NCBI GenBank assembly: GCA_025399215.1
Contig: MU621202.1
Location: 7,921-52,780 of the forward strand
Source of the DNA: Globomyces pollinis-pini
Lineage: Eukaryota; Chytridiomycota; Chytridiomycetes; Rhizophydiales; Globomycetaceae
Direction: 5' to 3'
Length of the DNA stretch: 44,860 nucleotides
Made by a program: the position numbers and the translations under genes. Positions within the stretch are counted from its first letter, which is position 1, and each line of letters starts with the position of its first letter. A model generated the notes under the pieces. That model saw only the letters and a list, made by a program, of their open reading frames with translations. It was not told the origin of the DNA and made no database searches. Positions 1-11,818 of this stretch are shown here, piece after piece.

Positions 1-443
1 AAACGTCTCAAACATCAGCGGAGACTGTTGATCCTTTGGCAATCAACACCGAATCTTCCTCATCAATCGCTGTTCCTGAGCAGTCAAAGGGTAAATCGCA
101 TGGCGTACTGGCTGAGACAGTTGCTTCACCAACACGTGAAGAATCGGTGGATACTCTGTACTCAGATGAAGATTTGGTCAGTGAGTCCAACAGTGTCGGA
201 AATGATGGTTTAAGTCGAGAAGGGAGCGATAATGCGAATGAGAGTGAACTCATTCCTGTGCCATTGCAGACTGTTGATAGTGTCGCGATTGATAGCAAAC
301 CTATTCCATTGCCATTGAAGGTGATTGAACAAGCTTGCGAAAGTGCAGGGAATACTACAGCAGCAGTGATACGAGCGACCGTGATCAAACCCGTATCAAT
401 TATTACTACTCCATATTATTTTCTAAAAAGATGTCTCATTTAA
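1..443 (+). CDS. 3' part of an unidentified acidic, Ser-rich protein
   Basis: The frame is open from the first base of the window to a TAA at 441-443, giving about 146 residues of C-terminal sequence; the start lies outside. The visible part is low-complexity, rich in Ser, Glu, Asp and Val, and ends in a short hydrophobic/aromatic tail (PYYFLKRCLI). I see no known domain. The reading past about base 390 could instead enter a short intron, because GT and AG dinucleotides are present, so the exact C-terminus is uncertain. The next gene, LAS1, starts 184 bases downstream on the same strand. I cannot assign a function. Confidence 0.5.
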   Translation, partial: TSQTSAETVDPLAINTESSSSIAVPEQSKGKSHGVLAETVASPTREESVDTLYSDEDLVSESNSVGNDGLSREGSDNANESELIPVPLQTVDSVAIDSKPIPLPLKVIEQACESAGNTTAAVIRATVIKPVSIITTPYYFLKRCLI

Positions 444-627
444 TATAATAATTTGGTTTTTTTAAAGATTTAATTGGTTCTCAGGGTGCAGTTGGGTAAG
501 TTTGAAGCGATACATTGAGTTCGATCTCCTTCAAATCGATTCTATTTTGGAAGGAAGAGGTATTGTATCTATAACTACTTTTCTGACTTTTATTAACTTT
601 GTAAAAAAAAAAAAAAAAATCAATTCA

Positions 628-2247
628 ATGCAACCCAGATTAGTTCCATGGTTTAGTTTTGAAGAGTGGGAGAAGACATTCGAACAGTTGTACTCATTTG
701 ATGTGAATGAACAGCAACTGGGAATCAATCGAGTTCAATCATGGGCTATGAGAGGGAAACTTCCTCAAGCAATTGCAGTTACTGCTCAATTAGTTTCTGC
801 TGGACAACGAGTATCTAATGGTATACATAATTCTCAAGAAGAATCACATATTTTGGCAATGGCATTAATCAGGTAACCATGATTTGGGATGAATGTCAGA
901 TTTGTCAATGGAATAGTAGATGCTGCTCAGAAGGGCGCCGTTGCAGCTTCAGTTGTTAGTGTTGCGGAAAGCTTGGTACTGATATTTTATTTAATGGAGT
1001 AGGGACTTCCTACTTGGATCATTGAACTACGACATGATGTAACTCATGGCAAATTTCCAAGTCTGCCATACTTGATGAAAGGAAGAAATGAAGCTCTTGA
1101 ATGGCTTAGATATAATTATTGGATTATTCAAGCAACTGCCGCCAAAGAACTCGACGTTAAGATATATAGTCTTTTGGAAACTTATCAAATTATCATGAAG
1201 CAGCTGATGGATTCTGGTATGGATGATCAGGGCTGATGATTTAGGTGAATCTCCTGTCGAATCACACGATCTTCAAGAAACATTGACAAATATCACTGTC
1301 TCATTGACGATGAGTGACTATCCTGATGTGTTAATACCGAAGCTATTGTTGGACGGTAATTTGGTTTCTTCAACGAAAAAGTAATTTATATTCATTTGAC
1401 CAGATAGAAATCGTGTTGCTTTTGGAAAGTTATTGGATGATTATAACTTGAATTTGTGGGAGCCACTTATAACTTGTTGTGAGTCCACATGGCCCGGGTT
1501 TGGAAAAGTGCTTTTCGAATCAATTATCGAATATAATCATAGATGCGATGCAGGAAAGTCTGGTCAGAGTTTTCAATCCACTTTAAGTAAATGCAATAAT
1601 ACTTACCCTAGATGCTTGGGCAAAATATTTACTCTCCAGGTTTCTGATAAAGGCAACAGACTTTGAAGTGGATGAAACAGTTCTACTATGTCTTGAAGTG
1701 CAAAATAAATAGTGAGATTTTTGTTAGCTAACCCAATAGTACATTGGATTTAGCATTACATATTAAATCCCAGGCAACCCTATCGAAATCAGTCCAAGCT
1801 CTATTGCTTTTTGCTGCCAAATCAATTAGCATTTCCAATAGAAAACTAGACCACACAATAGAATCAAGTGACATCGAAATAACTGTTGAAGAGTTACAAG
1901 ATGAATTAAGCAAACTACGGGATAGAATATCAATCATCCACCCAAAGCATACGGAGCCGATAGATGATGATATGGATATAGATGTGAATAAAAGTACTGG
2001 ATGGGCACGAGTAACTGATTGGGTAAGCTGTCCAATTGGAAGTCTTCCAGGATCATTTACAGTACAAGATTTAACCCTCGATCCGAGTTTTGACAATTTA
2101 GACTGGTTACATGAACAAGGTTGGCTTTACGTACCCATTATTGGCCTCAATACCTCACAAAAATCTCAAGATACGAATGAAATGGAGATACACACTATAC
2201 AAGAACCGGATTTGAAATCGATTGCAAAAAGAGTGCAATTTCTTTAA
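628..2247 (+). CDS. LAS1: Las1 family ITS2 pre-rRNA endonuclease
   Basis: Exons 628-872, 900-975, 1003-1216, 1245-1380, 1408-1586, 1612-1711 and 1740-2247 join in frame to 485 residues (yeast Las1 is about 500). The N-terminus begins MQPRLVPW and the HEPN nuclease motif RHDVTHG lies near residues 117-123, inside the typical 'ELRHxxTH' context. Las1 pairs with the Grc3 kinase and cuts pre-rRNA in ITS2 in the nucleus; this comes from family knowledge. The C-terminal half carries an acidic stretch (DDDMDID) and a conserved-looking W-rich end. The six introns are 25-28 nt. The ATG at 628 follows an A-tract and is the first one compatible with the family N-terminus. The 3' end lies 6 bp from the end of convergent TAD2. 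Confidence 0.93.
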
Positions 2248-2253
2248 TACATA

Positions 2254-2852
2254 TTATTTAATTGGTTTTAATACTCTGCTAGTTTTTTTCCTTGGTACAG
2301 GTGCATTTTCGTTTTCCCGAATATAAAATTTTCTAAGTATAATGATTGCCTATTGTTAGTGAATCGATTTACTTCATCCTTCAAGATTCCGGAAGTTACA
2401 GGGTAGCTGGGATACGGACTGTCACTAAAATGTAAATTCGAATTGGACTGACTCTTTGTGTAGGTTGAATACAGTCCCATTTCCACCAAACTTTTCATTC
2501 CCAGCACCGAAATACACATGCCTTATGCCTAACATACGCAGTGCAGAGGCACACATTAAGCATGGTTCAATAGTGACGTATAAATCCATTTCTGGTAGTA
2601 ATTTAACGTCAAGAGATTCAATCGCGACCAATTCAGCATGTTTGGTAGCCTGTAGGTAAATGAGTTTAGAAGTGATAAACATTTATCATCAAATTCGTCA
2701 TGTTTCTTCCACGACCTATGACCTTCCCCTGATGAACAAACACACAACCAACAGGTACTTCTCCTGCACTATAAGCTTCCTCAGCCAATGCTACTATCAG
2801 AATTGTTTTTAATACCAAGGGCTTCTTTCATGTATAATTCATGAGTTTGCAT
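2254..2852 (-). CDS. TAD2: tRNA-specific adenosine-34 deaminase subunit Tad2/ADAT2
   Basis: Complement of exons 2816-2852, 2681-2790, 2653 to 2649 region given as 2453-2649, 2373-2424 and 2254-2349 (coding order high to low), giving 163 residues. It carries the deaminase zinc and proton-shuttle motifs HAE (residues 53-55) and PCLMC (78-82), plus the family C-terminus NAPVP. The first exon encodes only 12 residues (MQTHELYMKEAL). Tad2 is the catalytic subunit that, with Tad3, converts A34 to inosine in tRNA anticodons (family knowledge). The four introns are 31, 28, 25 and 23 nt. The 23-nt one (2350-2372) contains CTAAC six bases before its AG. The length equals that of other ADAT2 proteins. 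Confidence 0.93.
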
Positions 2853-3018
2853 TCTGTATAGGTGAAAATAAAAAATAAAAAGACCACAGGGAGCGAAATA
2901 TACTATTCAACTAAGGTACGCGAAGGTAACCTTGCCTGTCATATATGATCTACACTATCTATGGCTGGGTTCGTTTATCTCCATGTCAAAGTGAAAATTT
3001 TCCATAAACTTTCACCAA

Positions 3019-5577
3019 ATGGGACCAAAGAAAGAATTTTTAAGCAATTTGAACGATCTGATGGCTATTCAGGATCCTCAATCAGAAATTGAAAGATGGG
3101 TCTATCAAGCCTGTGATTCTTCCCAATTAAATCAACCAGACTTGTCTATCAATCTAGAAATTGTTGATCTTATCAACAAACATTTAAAGACTTAGTAATC
3201 TTGAATCAATTCATTTTGACTTCTAGTCCGAGAGATGCTGCATTTGCTATTGTTAGACAGATCAATGTTTCCAGTGGAAATGCCAGTTTAGCTTTGGTGG
3301 TAAGTTAATTTGGTTTCATTATAGTTACTGGATTATTGTGCTAAAAACTGTGGCTATCCATTTCATATAGTCATGAGGTATTTGGAAAATCTATTTATTA
3401 GTTAGTTCAAAGGAATTCTTGAATCAGTTAGTGAGACGTTTCCCGGAAACTGCTAGAGTATGACTCTTCACGAATTTACCATAGAATGTCACAAACACCC
3501 AAACTAAAATTCTTTCTTTGATTGCAGAATGGAATGTGGTATATTGCCAAAAATCACGTTACAAAGATGATTTTAAACATATCAACGATATGTATCGTTT
3601 ACTGGAGTACAAAGGTTCGTATTTGATATACTAACATACAGGTTATAGATTTCCAGTTATCAGGAAAGATGATCTGAACGATTTTGCCCCTGATGTGGTA
3701 TATCCTACATCAGTTTACCTATTTTAGAACCTTAAAACTGAAGAGCAACTTGAAGAAGAAGATAAAGTGAATAATGGATTGGTATTTCAAGTTGTTGAAT
3801 TGATAATAGAAATTGGAAGAATTAATCCGCAAGGGAACACCAGCTGCATTGGCCGAGGCAAATGAAATGATGAAATTAATGTCTGGATATGTATAATTAA
3901 TTGCAACTTAATCGACGCAGGATACTACAAAGAAGCGCGATTACAAAAAAGAAGTAAACGAAGAGTTGGAGAGGATTGAATCTAAAGTCATTCTTTTAAA
4001 TGATATGCTTAATCAAAAAACAACCTCTGACTTTAAGAAAAAAGACGCTACAATTGAAGTATTACACTTCTCCTAAACCTAGGATCTGTATTCATCTGCG
4101 AAAACCGCCCAAACTAGATTGCAAAAGTTTATTGAAGATAATGATGATGAGGACCGATTAGGTAATAGCTTATGACTCACAAAGTAGGGCGACTTTTGGA
4201 AATGAATGGTAATTGCATAGCCTTTAATTGTAGACTTGATCAATATTGTGTTGAAAAAGTATTCCGACTTGAAAAGTGGCAAAGAAGTTGACAAAAATGC
4301 CATTGATCGAAAGAGGTTTTTTGTTTTTTGGCACTGACCATTAGTGATCAGCAGAGTAATACCACTTCACCTAATGCTGGTGGTAATGGTTTAATTAACC
4401 TGCTTGATTTTGACGACTTTGCCGCAAATAATCAACAGCAAGGATCTGGTCCTCAAGGAAGTAAAATTCCATTTAAATAATGCTAGGTCTGCTAAACGAT
4501 TTTAATTCTCTAAATTTTGGTGTAAGACATTACCATTTCTGAGCTCTTTAGAACCCTCAAGTTCCACAAATGAATAACCAACTTATGGGTTTACAGCAAC
4601 AAGGATTTATGAACCCACAAACTATGCCAATGAATATGCAACAATCTGTGGCACCTAATCCGTTTGATGATGGTCCTCAAGATCCATTTGCAGACTTTGG
4701 GTTAACAAACTCGATAAAGCCGCAAAATCAACCAATTAACATGATTGCGCAACAACAAGCAATGAACAATGTACAAAAACAAGGAATGAATCAAATGCCT
4801 TTCAGCTCGCCATTGACAGCAGCATCACAGCAAAGACATCCCCAACAAACTAGCGCACCACTTGCTCAGCAGCATACAATGAAACCTATGTACCAAACAA
4901 CAAACCAGCAACAACCTGTCATGCAACCTAAACAGTCTCCTGTATCGACCCAAGGATCTACAGATCCATTTGATCTTCTATCGGGTAGTAACAGTTTTGT
5001 GCCAAAACAAAACACCAGCCCTATTAGCAATGGAGGAAACGATTTACTGGGAATGTTTGGTAACTCATCCCCAGTTCATAATCAACCACCTGCCAAACAA
5101 AACCAAGTACAATCAAACGCCTATTCCAACCTCCCTGCAATTAGTAAAGAATGTAAGTGCATAAACTGGGCTAATAGATTGATATGTCAGTCTTGATTTT
5201 TGATAAAAATGGACTTCAAATCAAACTTAAAGTACCAAGTCCAACGACAACAACTCAAATCGCCAGTCAGGCAACATTCATGAATGTAACACCTGTTCCC
5301 TTCACCAATCTGAATTTTCAAGTGTCACTACCAAAAGTATACCATCCTTAATTGATTTATCTAGACCATGAATGTGTACTTGGAGCCAATTTCTACCACT
5401 ACACTCCCACCATTTAATCAATCTCAAGCATCTCAAAACATTATGATCAATAACCCAGCAAAGGTGACGATATTTCTTATTGATTAATAGGAAATTTTAC
5501 GGTTACGATTTAAGGTATCTTATGGGATCAATGGTGCTATAGTAAATGAACAGGGAGAATACAGCGCTCAAATTTAA
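3019..5577 (+). CDS. GGA: GGA-type clathrin adaptor (VHS-GAT-hinge-GAE)
   Basis: Eighteen exons split by 17 introns of 24-38 nt join to 692 residues: 3019-3194, 3227-3299, 3325-3377, 3406-3457, 3485-3614, 3642-3697, 3728-3781, 3810-3890, 3921-4058, 4083-4161, 4188-4208, 4234-4315, 4345-4460, 4487-4521, 4552-5152, 5191-5336, 5365-5463 and 5491-5577. An N-terminal VHS domain spans about 1-175. A GAT-type helical segment follows at about 190-330 (AALAEANEMM). A Gln/Asn/Met-rich hinge at about 335-580 contains DPF, LLDFDDF and NPF-like adaptor motifs. A C-terminal gamma-ear (GAE) domain at about 583-692 is marked by the DKNG turn. GGAs bind Arf and cargo at the trans-Golgi and recruit clathrin (family knowledge). 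One exon is only 21 nt. Confidence 0.92.
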
Positions 5578-5726
5578 TCAATTGAAATAGATACTTTTTG
5601 TTTAACAATCAGTTCATTACAATGTGAAATTTAGTCGGAAATTTTCAGGTGGGCAGGCTCTTTCTTAGTATTTTCCACATAGTTTGCCATTTCCTTCTCA
5701 AATCGAATGTTCTAGTACTGTTTAAT

Positions 5727-7143
5727 TTAAGATAATGTCACCTTCACATGAATAGTGTGTATTTTCGTAACAGCTAACAATTTGAACAAAGATTGAAGAG
5801 ATGGTGTGCCAAAAGGATTTCCCGAGATGTCCAATTCTACCAAAGATCGGTTTGATTCAATTCCTTTGTGCATCGGGGAATATGAGCTGTCATCCAAGCG
5901 ATTAAATCTAATTTATCATTAATTCAAACAATTGAGAAATTACGCAACATTGAATTTTTGAATGGAAGAGCTTTTTGCTAAAAATGATTGTAAACAGGCA
6001 CTATTAGATCCAATTCCATTATGTTCAATATTGAGATTTGTCAATGTAGGATTGTCCTAGTTAAGAAGGCATCAATAGATATTACTTACTTTACATCCAT
6101 TCAAAAATCCAGTTATTCCCCTATTCCTCATTTCATTCCAACCAATATTTAATTCCCTTAACCCTTCATTTTGACTAATTCCAACTCCCAAAGCTATTCC
6201 ACCCAGATCACCAATTTCATTATGTGACAAATCCAATGCTGTATGTGAATTAATAGATTCGTTTACTTTGTAAGAATTGATTTTGTCTAATTCCCTCAGC
6301 TAGTTGACTGGCTTCAGCATCACCAAATCGATTTCCACACAGTATTAAAGTTTTAATTGTACTATTGTCTGCTATCATGGTAGATAATTGTGCACCAGCA
6401 CTTTCTATATATTTAAATGGTAATAAAAATACTTAGGTTGTTATATCCAAGGTTCAAATATGTAATTGTGGTATTAATGCATAATCCAAGTCCAAGAAAC
6501 TGTCCTCCATCTTCGATGCAATTGTAGGATAAATCTAAATGGTTGATAAATGTGTTAACCTGATGGTGAGCATTCAAGTTGTTACTTCCAACACTTTTGA
6601 CAATGCCTAACAATTATGGATGTAATGAGCAAACCTGCGCTCCTAATGGTCCTAAACCATGGTAAGGCATTGATAACTCGGGTTGGTCTAGGCGTTTGGA
6701 AATGTAAGATACAGGTACCAAACCAAGTGCTTTACATGACTTTAGATACAGATCTTGTTCATTTTTCCTGTTCAGAATGACTAGGAGTTTTTGAAATTGA
6801 AATCCGTACCTGTGACATCTAAATCTGATAACCATCCTTCATCTTCCTCTTCTTCAAACAGATACACTGGTTCATTTTTTGACTTGTCAAGTTTGTCCTT
6901 TTTAAGTGCATTTTCTTCATCCTCTGTCACAGTATCCGCTGCCAATAATGACGCATTTGGATCTGGTGTAGTTCCAAAAGTTGCTGCATTTTTGTTTGAT
7001 TTTTTGTCTCCTTTGTTTTTTCCTTTACCTTTCCCAAGATTAGCTTTCTTTCCAGCTGCAGCTTGAGGTTTTGCCCCTTTTTTCTTTTGGTCGCTTGTTA
7101 CTGCTGCGTCTAATCGTTTTTCTTGGTCTTCAGTATCTGCCAT
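5727..7143 (-). CDS. Leucine-rich-repeat (RNI-like) protein, LRRC74-like
   Basis: Complement of exons 6810-7143, 6635-6780, 6586-6606, 6433-6559, 6267-6404, 6090-6238, 5944-6056 and 5727-5907, giving 402 residues. The first 110 residues are charged: a Lys/Gly/Ala-rich stretch followed by an acidic cluster (EEEEDEGWLSDLD). From about residue 115 the sequence VPVSYISKRL precedes HGLGPLGAQ and then roughly nine RNI-type repeats (LDLSYN, LNLGYNN, LDLSHNEIGD, LNIGWNEM, LDISGNPFG). This order resembles animal LRRC74 proteins, which occur mainly in ciliated organisms. The C-terminus is ambiguous: a 24-nt GT-AG stretch at the end would, if spliced, move the stop from 5727 to 5712 and change only the last few residues. 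Introns are 26-36 nt, including one 21-nt exon. Confidence 0.85.
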
Positions 7144-7308
7144 TGTAAGAGTAAAGAAAAACGCGACTCGTTGCTTTTATGAAATAACTGACATTCAGCT
7201 TTAAAAAGTATGTTCATTTAAGTTAAAATATAAAATATCTCAAATCATTACGAAATTTCTAAAACTCGAAGAATTCACAAGTTTATTAGATAGTTGCTTT
7301 TGTTAGAT

Positions 7309-7622
7309 TCAACTGTTGTGTACAGTATTCACATTGTGTAGTTGAGAGCCGTTAGCAAAATCCACCACTTTATAAGGCTTTCTACCAGAACCTATTCTCT
7401 TCGTATATGGGTTAGCACTCTTTATCTTCCCCAATTGTTTTACCCAACGACAAACCATTGACTATGTAAATTAGTTTCATTGTTTACTTTATGAATCCCA
7501 TGGTGATAAGCTGCCTTTGCTTGTGTATGTGCTAGAGCATAATCTATGATTGAAAGTTTCTCCTCTGCCGAATAAGCGTATCTGAAACTTGAAACCATGT
7601 TATTGATCAACTTTGAATACAT
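7309..7622 (-). CDS. Small helix-turn-helix (Psq/Brinker-type) DNA-binding protein
   Basis: Complement of exons 7488-7622 and 7309-7461 (one 26-nt intron), giving 95 residues from the first ATG; a second in-frame ATG lies 8 codons in. The core reads YSAEEKLSIIDYA, then an Ala/His helix, then a second helix with MVCRWVKQLGK and a GSGRKP tail. This is the pattern of the HTH found at the N-terminus of Tigger/pogo-like transposases and of Brinker-like proteins, where a Trp-containing recognition helix is followed by GxGRKP. No transposase catalytic region follows; the frame stops 35 residues later. It may be a domesticated or truncated transposase remnant, or a small regulator. It sits between the LRR gene and CFAP221. 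Confidence 0.6.
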
Positions 7623-7759
7623 TCAATTTATAGTTTACGTGTATCTCACGAATCAATGTGCGGTTTTGACAGGTAGTACCATTTATCCATTAAAGATGAG
7701 TTTCATTTGACAGTGGATGTCAAAAATGTCGCGTGTGAAAGAGTTTTATTTGTCATTGA

Positions 7760-9624
7760 ATGATTTCCATTGAACCAGAATCAGTTTCATTCCCATTCAA
7801 TACGATATCTACAGAAGGTTCATCACCTCAAATTTCCTTCACAAAAACTATAAAATTACGAAATACTAGTGTTGAAAAAATCAGATTTGCAGTCTATATC
7901 TTTGAAGAATTTGATTTTAGTATAATACAAAAGAAAACTGGACCACTATTTCCTGGGGAGTATGAAGTACTACAAGTACAGTTCAGTCCAAAAAGTTGGA
8001 GTGTTAAAGAAGGAACCTTTTATGTAAAGTCGAGCAACATTGACCAAATGATTCCTATAACCATCAACGGTATTTCCATCTTGTTTTTTTAATCTTTAAG
8101 CTTATCCTGTGATTCAAAATTTAAAGATTCCAAGGTTAATTGATTTTGGTCGAGTGACAGTCTATGAACCACAATCAAGAATAATATCGATATTCAATGA
8201 TATACCTGTAGATTTTGAATTCAATATTCTCACCAAAAAAGAATTACCACCCAATTATTTTCGAATTACTCCAATGAAAGGTAGCTGAGATTGAATTAAT
8301 GGTAGGAACTTTACCAAAATTACAAACAATTACAATAGAAATAACTTTCTTGCCATTAACTTTATGCCAAGCAAATTTGGAGTTTACCCTTAATGTGTCC
8401 CAGTATCTATTTACACCAATTCAATGCTCAGTGTTTGGAATTGGCGAGTTTCGTTTACCACAAAAGTATCTCTAATTCATTTAATATATAGGGACAAAAC
8501 AAAACTTAAAAGACTTCCAAATGCAATAGAAGCACCGAAAAATCAACTCACGAAGAGAGAGGAGCTTGCAAACTCCACTCATCATGTTGAAAGAAAGTCC
8601 CCAGCGATCACGAACAAAAAGACAGAAAGTATTTTTGAAAAGGAACTAAACTACAATGTAAGTATATAGGTTGATTAAATATAGATGACGTGCATCAAAA
8701 GAAGTGAGTTGTGTCCTTTTGTGTGGACAGGGCAAGTTTTAGATAATAACAGTATCGAAAACAACGATCTCATGCTTGAAACAAATGAATCAACTGGAGA
8801 AATAACTCGAATTGAAATCCCTCCGGTGGTGATTGAAGATTACGTCAGTCAGCCTTTGGATAAAACTAGCAATCGACTTATGCTCATATTTTGCAAAGCT
8901 ATCTACAAAGTCATTATAAGAAACAGATCAAAAAAACGAATTCCAAGACTATTGACAATTGTTTTACGTGCAAAAGCCAAAAAAAGTACCAGGTATGGAT
9001 TATATACCAGAAATGGTGGCAGACCCGAAACATCAGATGAATATGTGGAAAAATTGATGTCAAATGCAGAGATTTTCAAATGTAAACCTCCAAACGTACC
9101 ATATACTTCTCAAATCACTTATGACATACGTATTCCTGAATTGCCAGATTTAAATAGACTCCGACCGGTAGAAATCAAAGTGCCCACATATGCTGAAAAA
9201 ATGGGATATCAACCACTAAAACATGTATCGGCCGACCATTTATATGAAGTGTTGTTACCTACCATCGAATTGAACAGTAAGTTCAGATCGTTATTAATTC
9301 AAAGAGGAGAAAAAGAAACCACCAAAGACTGAGACAGATACTTTTGTAGTGTCCAGTGTAACTGGTAATGGTAACCCAACCACATCAATCTATGTAATTT
9401 CCTCAAACTGATATTAGAGCCCCTTACCAGGAACTTGCACCGCATCACAATACTTTCTACCTTTCCATGATGAATCATCACCACACTATTCGTTCCATTC
9501 ACATAATCCATATAATTTGAACACATATCGTAAAATTGCCGAAGTAGAGTCTGAATTGAAACAGTTTACTAGAGAAATGAATGGTACTTTTGTGGATATC
9601 AATGGACTATGGATTAGCAAATGA
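7760..9624 (+). CDS. CFAP221: CFAP221/PCDP1-like flagellar central-pair protein
   Basis: Exons 7760-8069, 8101-8280, 8306-8465, 8492-8657, 8685-9276, 9305-9393 and 9418-9624 join to 567 residues. The N-terminal 230 residues are two ASH/MSP-like immunoglobulin folds: IxPxSVSF opening, VQFSPK, then LIDFGRVTVYEP and NDIPVDFEFNI. The second repeat closes with the FLPLTLC strand and GIGEF. This is the arrangement of CFAP221 (Pcdp1/FAP221), a calmodulin-linked component of the C1d projection of the axonemal central pair. The middle is Lys/Glu-rich and the C-terminus has a short helical piece (AEVESELKQF). Human CFAP221 is longer (about 840 residues). A 27-nt GT-AG stretch at 8704-8730 is in frame without a stop and could be spliced or retained. 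Confidence 0.8.
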
Positions 9625-9795
9625 AATATGGATGTAATTATCTATTTGATTAATAAAATAAAAACAAACCTGATTATGATGGCCTTCCATTGAACTCTTC
9701 TAACTTCAAAAAACACGAAGGTTTGAATGCCCTGGTTGTACACACGTTGCTGAGAGTGAAATAAAAATCACGCCGCTTCCAAAAAAAGTTGTTCC

Positions 9796-11053
9796 ATGAA
9801 AGCATTAATTTTAGTTGGAGGTAAGAGAATAAGCAAGTAGAAGATAACAATAGGATACGGGACGAGATTAAGACCATTAACATTCTCAAAGCCCAAACCC
9901 TTGGTTGATTTTGCAAACAGACCAATGATTTTACATCAAATTGAAGCTTTAGCTAAAGTAAAGGTGTTGTATTATTGAAAACTGTAGATTGGAGTCAAAG
10001 AGATTGTGTTGGCAGTTAATTATCAACCAGAAATCATGGTAGCTGCGATGCACCAAGTCGAAGAGGAATATAATATTAAAATCACATTTTCAATTGAAGA
10101 TGAACCATTAGGAACAGGTAAGAGTAAATTATTAAACGGTTAGCTGGTCCACTCTCACTTGCTCGAGCTATTCTAGGAAAAGATGATACTCCATTTTTTG
10201 TCTTAAATTCAGATGTGATTTGTAAGATTGTAAAGTCATTAATGTTAGGTGAATTTCCATTCAAAGAATTATTAGATTTTCATAATTCTCATGGAGCTGA
10301 AGGAACTTTGATGACAACACCAGTTGAAGATCCATCAAAGTATGGTGTCGTATGCTTGAAAGCTGGAACCACAATCATCGAGAGATTTGTCGAAAAGCCC
10401 CAGAATTGGGTGGGTGATCAGATTAATGCCGGTATTTATATCTTTACTCCAAAAATCTTGGCTAGAATCCGACATGTAATTGGTTTTTTTATTTCATCCT
10501 CAGGATCGTCCTATGTCAATTGAAAAGGATGTGTTTCCAAAAATGGCAAAGGATGGACAACTTCATGCAACTCCACTTGTGGGTTTCTGGGCTGATGTGG
10601 GACAACCTAAAGATTTCTTGATCGGCACTGCATTATACTTAGAATCTCTTGCCAACAAATCTCCAGAATTACTTGCTAAAACTGATTATACAGTTGGAAA
10701 TGTAATGATTGATAGTACAGCAGTAATTGGAGCTGGTTGTAAGATCGGCCCTAACGTTGTTATTGGCCCTAACGTAAATATCGCTAGTGGTGTCAGATTA
10801 TCAAATGCTGTGATCATGAAAGGAGCTCAAGTAAAGGATTACGCATGGGTCAAAGACTCAATTGTTGGATGGCATTCATCTGTAGGACGATGGGCACGAT
10901 TAGACGCCACTACTGTCTTAGGCGAAGATGTACATGTCAAGGATGAAGTGTTCACCAATGGTGCAACGGTGTTACCACACAAGGTAAGTTTTGTTTTTAT
11001 TAATGGTGTAGAGCGTTTCTGCAAACATCATGACACCACAAATCGTGATGTAA
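9796..11053 (+). CDS. mpg1: GDP-mannose pyrophosphorylase (mannose-1-phosphate guanylyltransferase)
   Basis: Seven exons (9796-9820, 9854-9957, 9988-10117, 10144-10221, 10249-10475, 10504-10983, 11012-11053) join to 361 residues, the same length as yeast Psa1. The nucleotidyltransferase signature [18 protein letters not shown] is at the N-terminus, LNSDV carries the metal-binding Asp, and FVEKP and GFWADVGQP are present. The C-terminal third is a left-handed beta-helix with hexapeptide repeats ([17 protein letters not shown]). It ends in the family-typical IVM. The enzyme makes GDP-mannose from mannose-1-phosphate and GTP in the cytosol, feeding N-glycans, GPI anchors and mannans. The first exon is only 25 nt, so the start relies on the MKALILVG N-terminus. 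Confidence 0.96.
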
Positions 11054-11194
11054 GATGACTGGATTAATCTTTTATCATCTAATAAAAGCTTTATAGCACT
11101 ACCTATCTAATAGACCTTTTCATTCTCAAAACATGTTAACCATTAAGATCATCAACACAAAAATATCACTAAACACAAGTTTATTATAAATAGA

Positions 11195-11818
11195 TTAGAT
11201 TTGAACCGGACCAGACGATACACTGGACCCTTGAAACTTGGAATCATACAAAACCGGGTGACCATCATGATCGAATACATTGTACAATGAAATAAATGTA
11301 TTTTCAATCCCATCACCAAGCTTTACAAACAAATCGTCTGGAACCGAAGTATGTGTTGGTACACTAATGCGGAAAGTATTCGATAGACTGGTAACTTTCT
11401 TTCCAGTGACAACATGCAAGAGATTATCGAGATTAGTCATTTCAAGATGCCATTTGAATTCCGTTGTTTTTGAAATGTAAGATGGTAGAAAGAATTCCAT
11501 TTTCCAGTTGTTTGGGCCATCAGTAGCGTATACTTGTTGACCATATACAGGACGTATAATGGTACCATTGGTATGTGCCAATGAGAGCATGAGGTAGTAG
11601 TAATCAGGACGTGGACCGGGATTGTTGATTGTTAGCGGATGATGACTTGGTTTGGACTCCCATGGTGGATATTGGAGATCAAACGATAATTTGAAGGCAG
11701 TGTTGGTTTGGATGTTGGGAAATGTTGGCCAAGTTACTTTTGGAGATAGATTTGGAATGGTCAAAGCTAGCGTGGTTGTCAAGAGAATTAGGAAGGATGG
11801 GATCATCTTTTTGAACAA
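11195..11818 (-). CDS. Secreted protein of unknown function
   Basis: A single intronless frame of 207 residues. Residues 1-19 form a signal peptide (MFKKMIPSFLILLTTTLAL). The mature part is rich in Pro, Thr, Asn and aromatic residues and looks beta-rich, with one NGT sequon. It has no cysteine, so it is not a disulfide-stabilised effector. I recognise no family. It is followed on the same strand, 486 bases upstream in coding sense, by the aspartic protease gene, and both products enter the secretory pathway. Lack of introns sets it apart from almost all neighbours. Confidence 0.7.
   Translation of the reverse strand: MFKKMIPSFLILLTTTLALTIPNLSPKVTWPTFPNIQTNTAFKLSFDLQYPPWESKPSHHPLTINNPGPRPDYYYLMLSLAHTNGTIIRPVYGQQVYATDGPNNWKMEFFLPSYISKTTEFKWHLEMTNLDNLLHVVTGKKVTSLSNTFRISVPTHTSVPDDLFVKLGDGIENTFISLYNVFDHDGHPVLYDSKFQGSSVSSGPVQI

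Noticed and set aside
8993..9010. 18-nt GT-AG stretch in CFAP221 as a possible intron
   Set aside because: Shorter than any supported intron here (minimum 23 nt) and retention keeps the frame.
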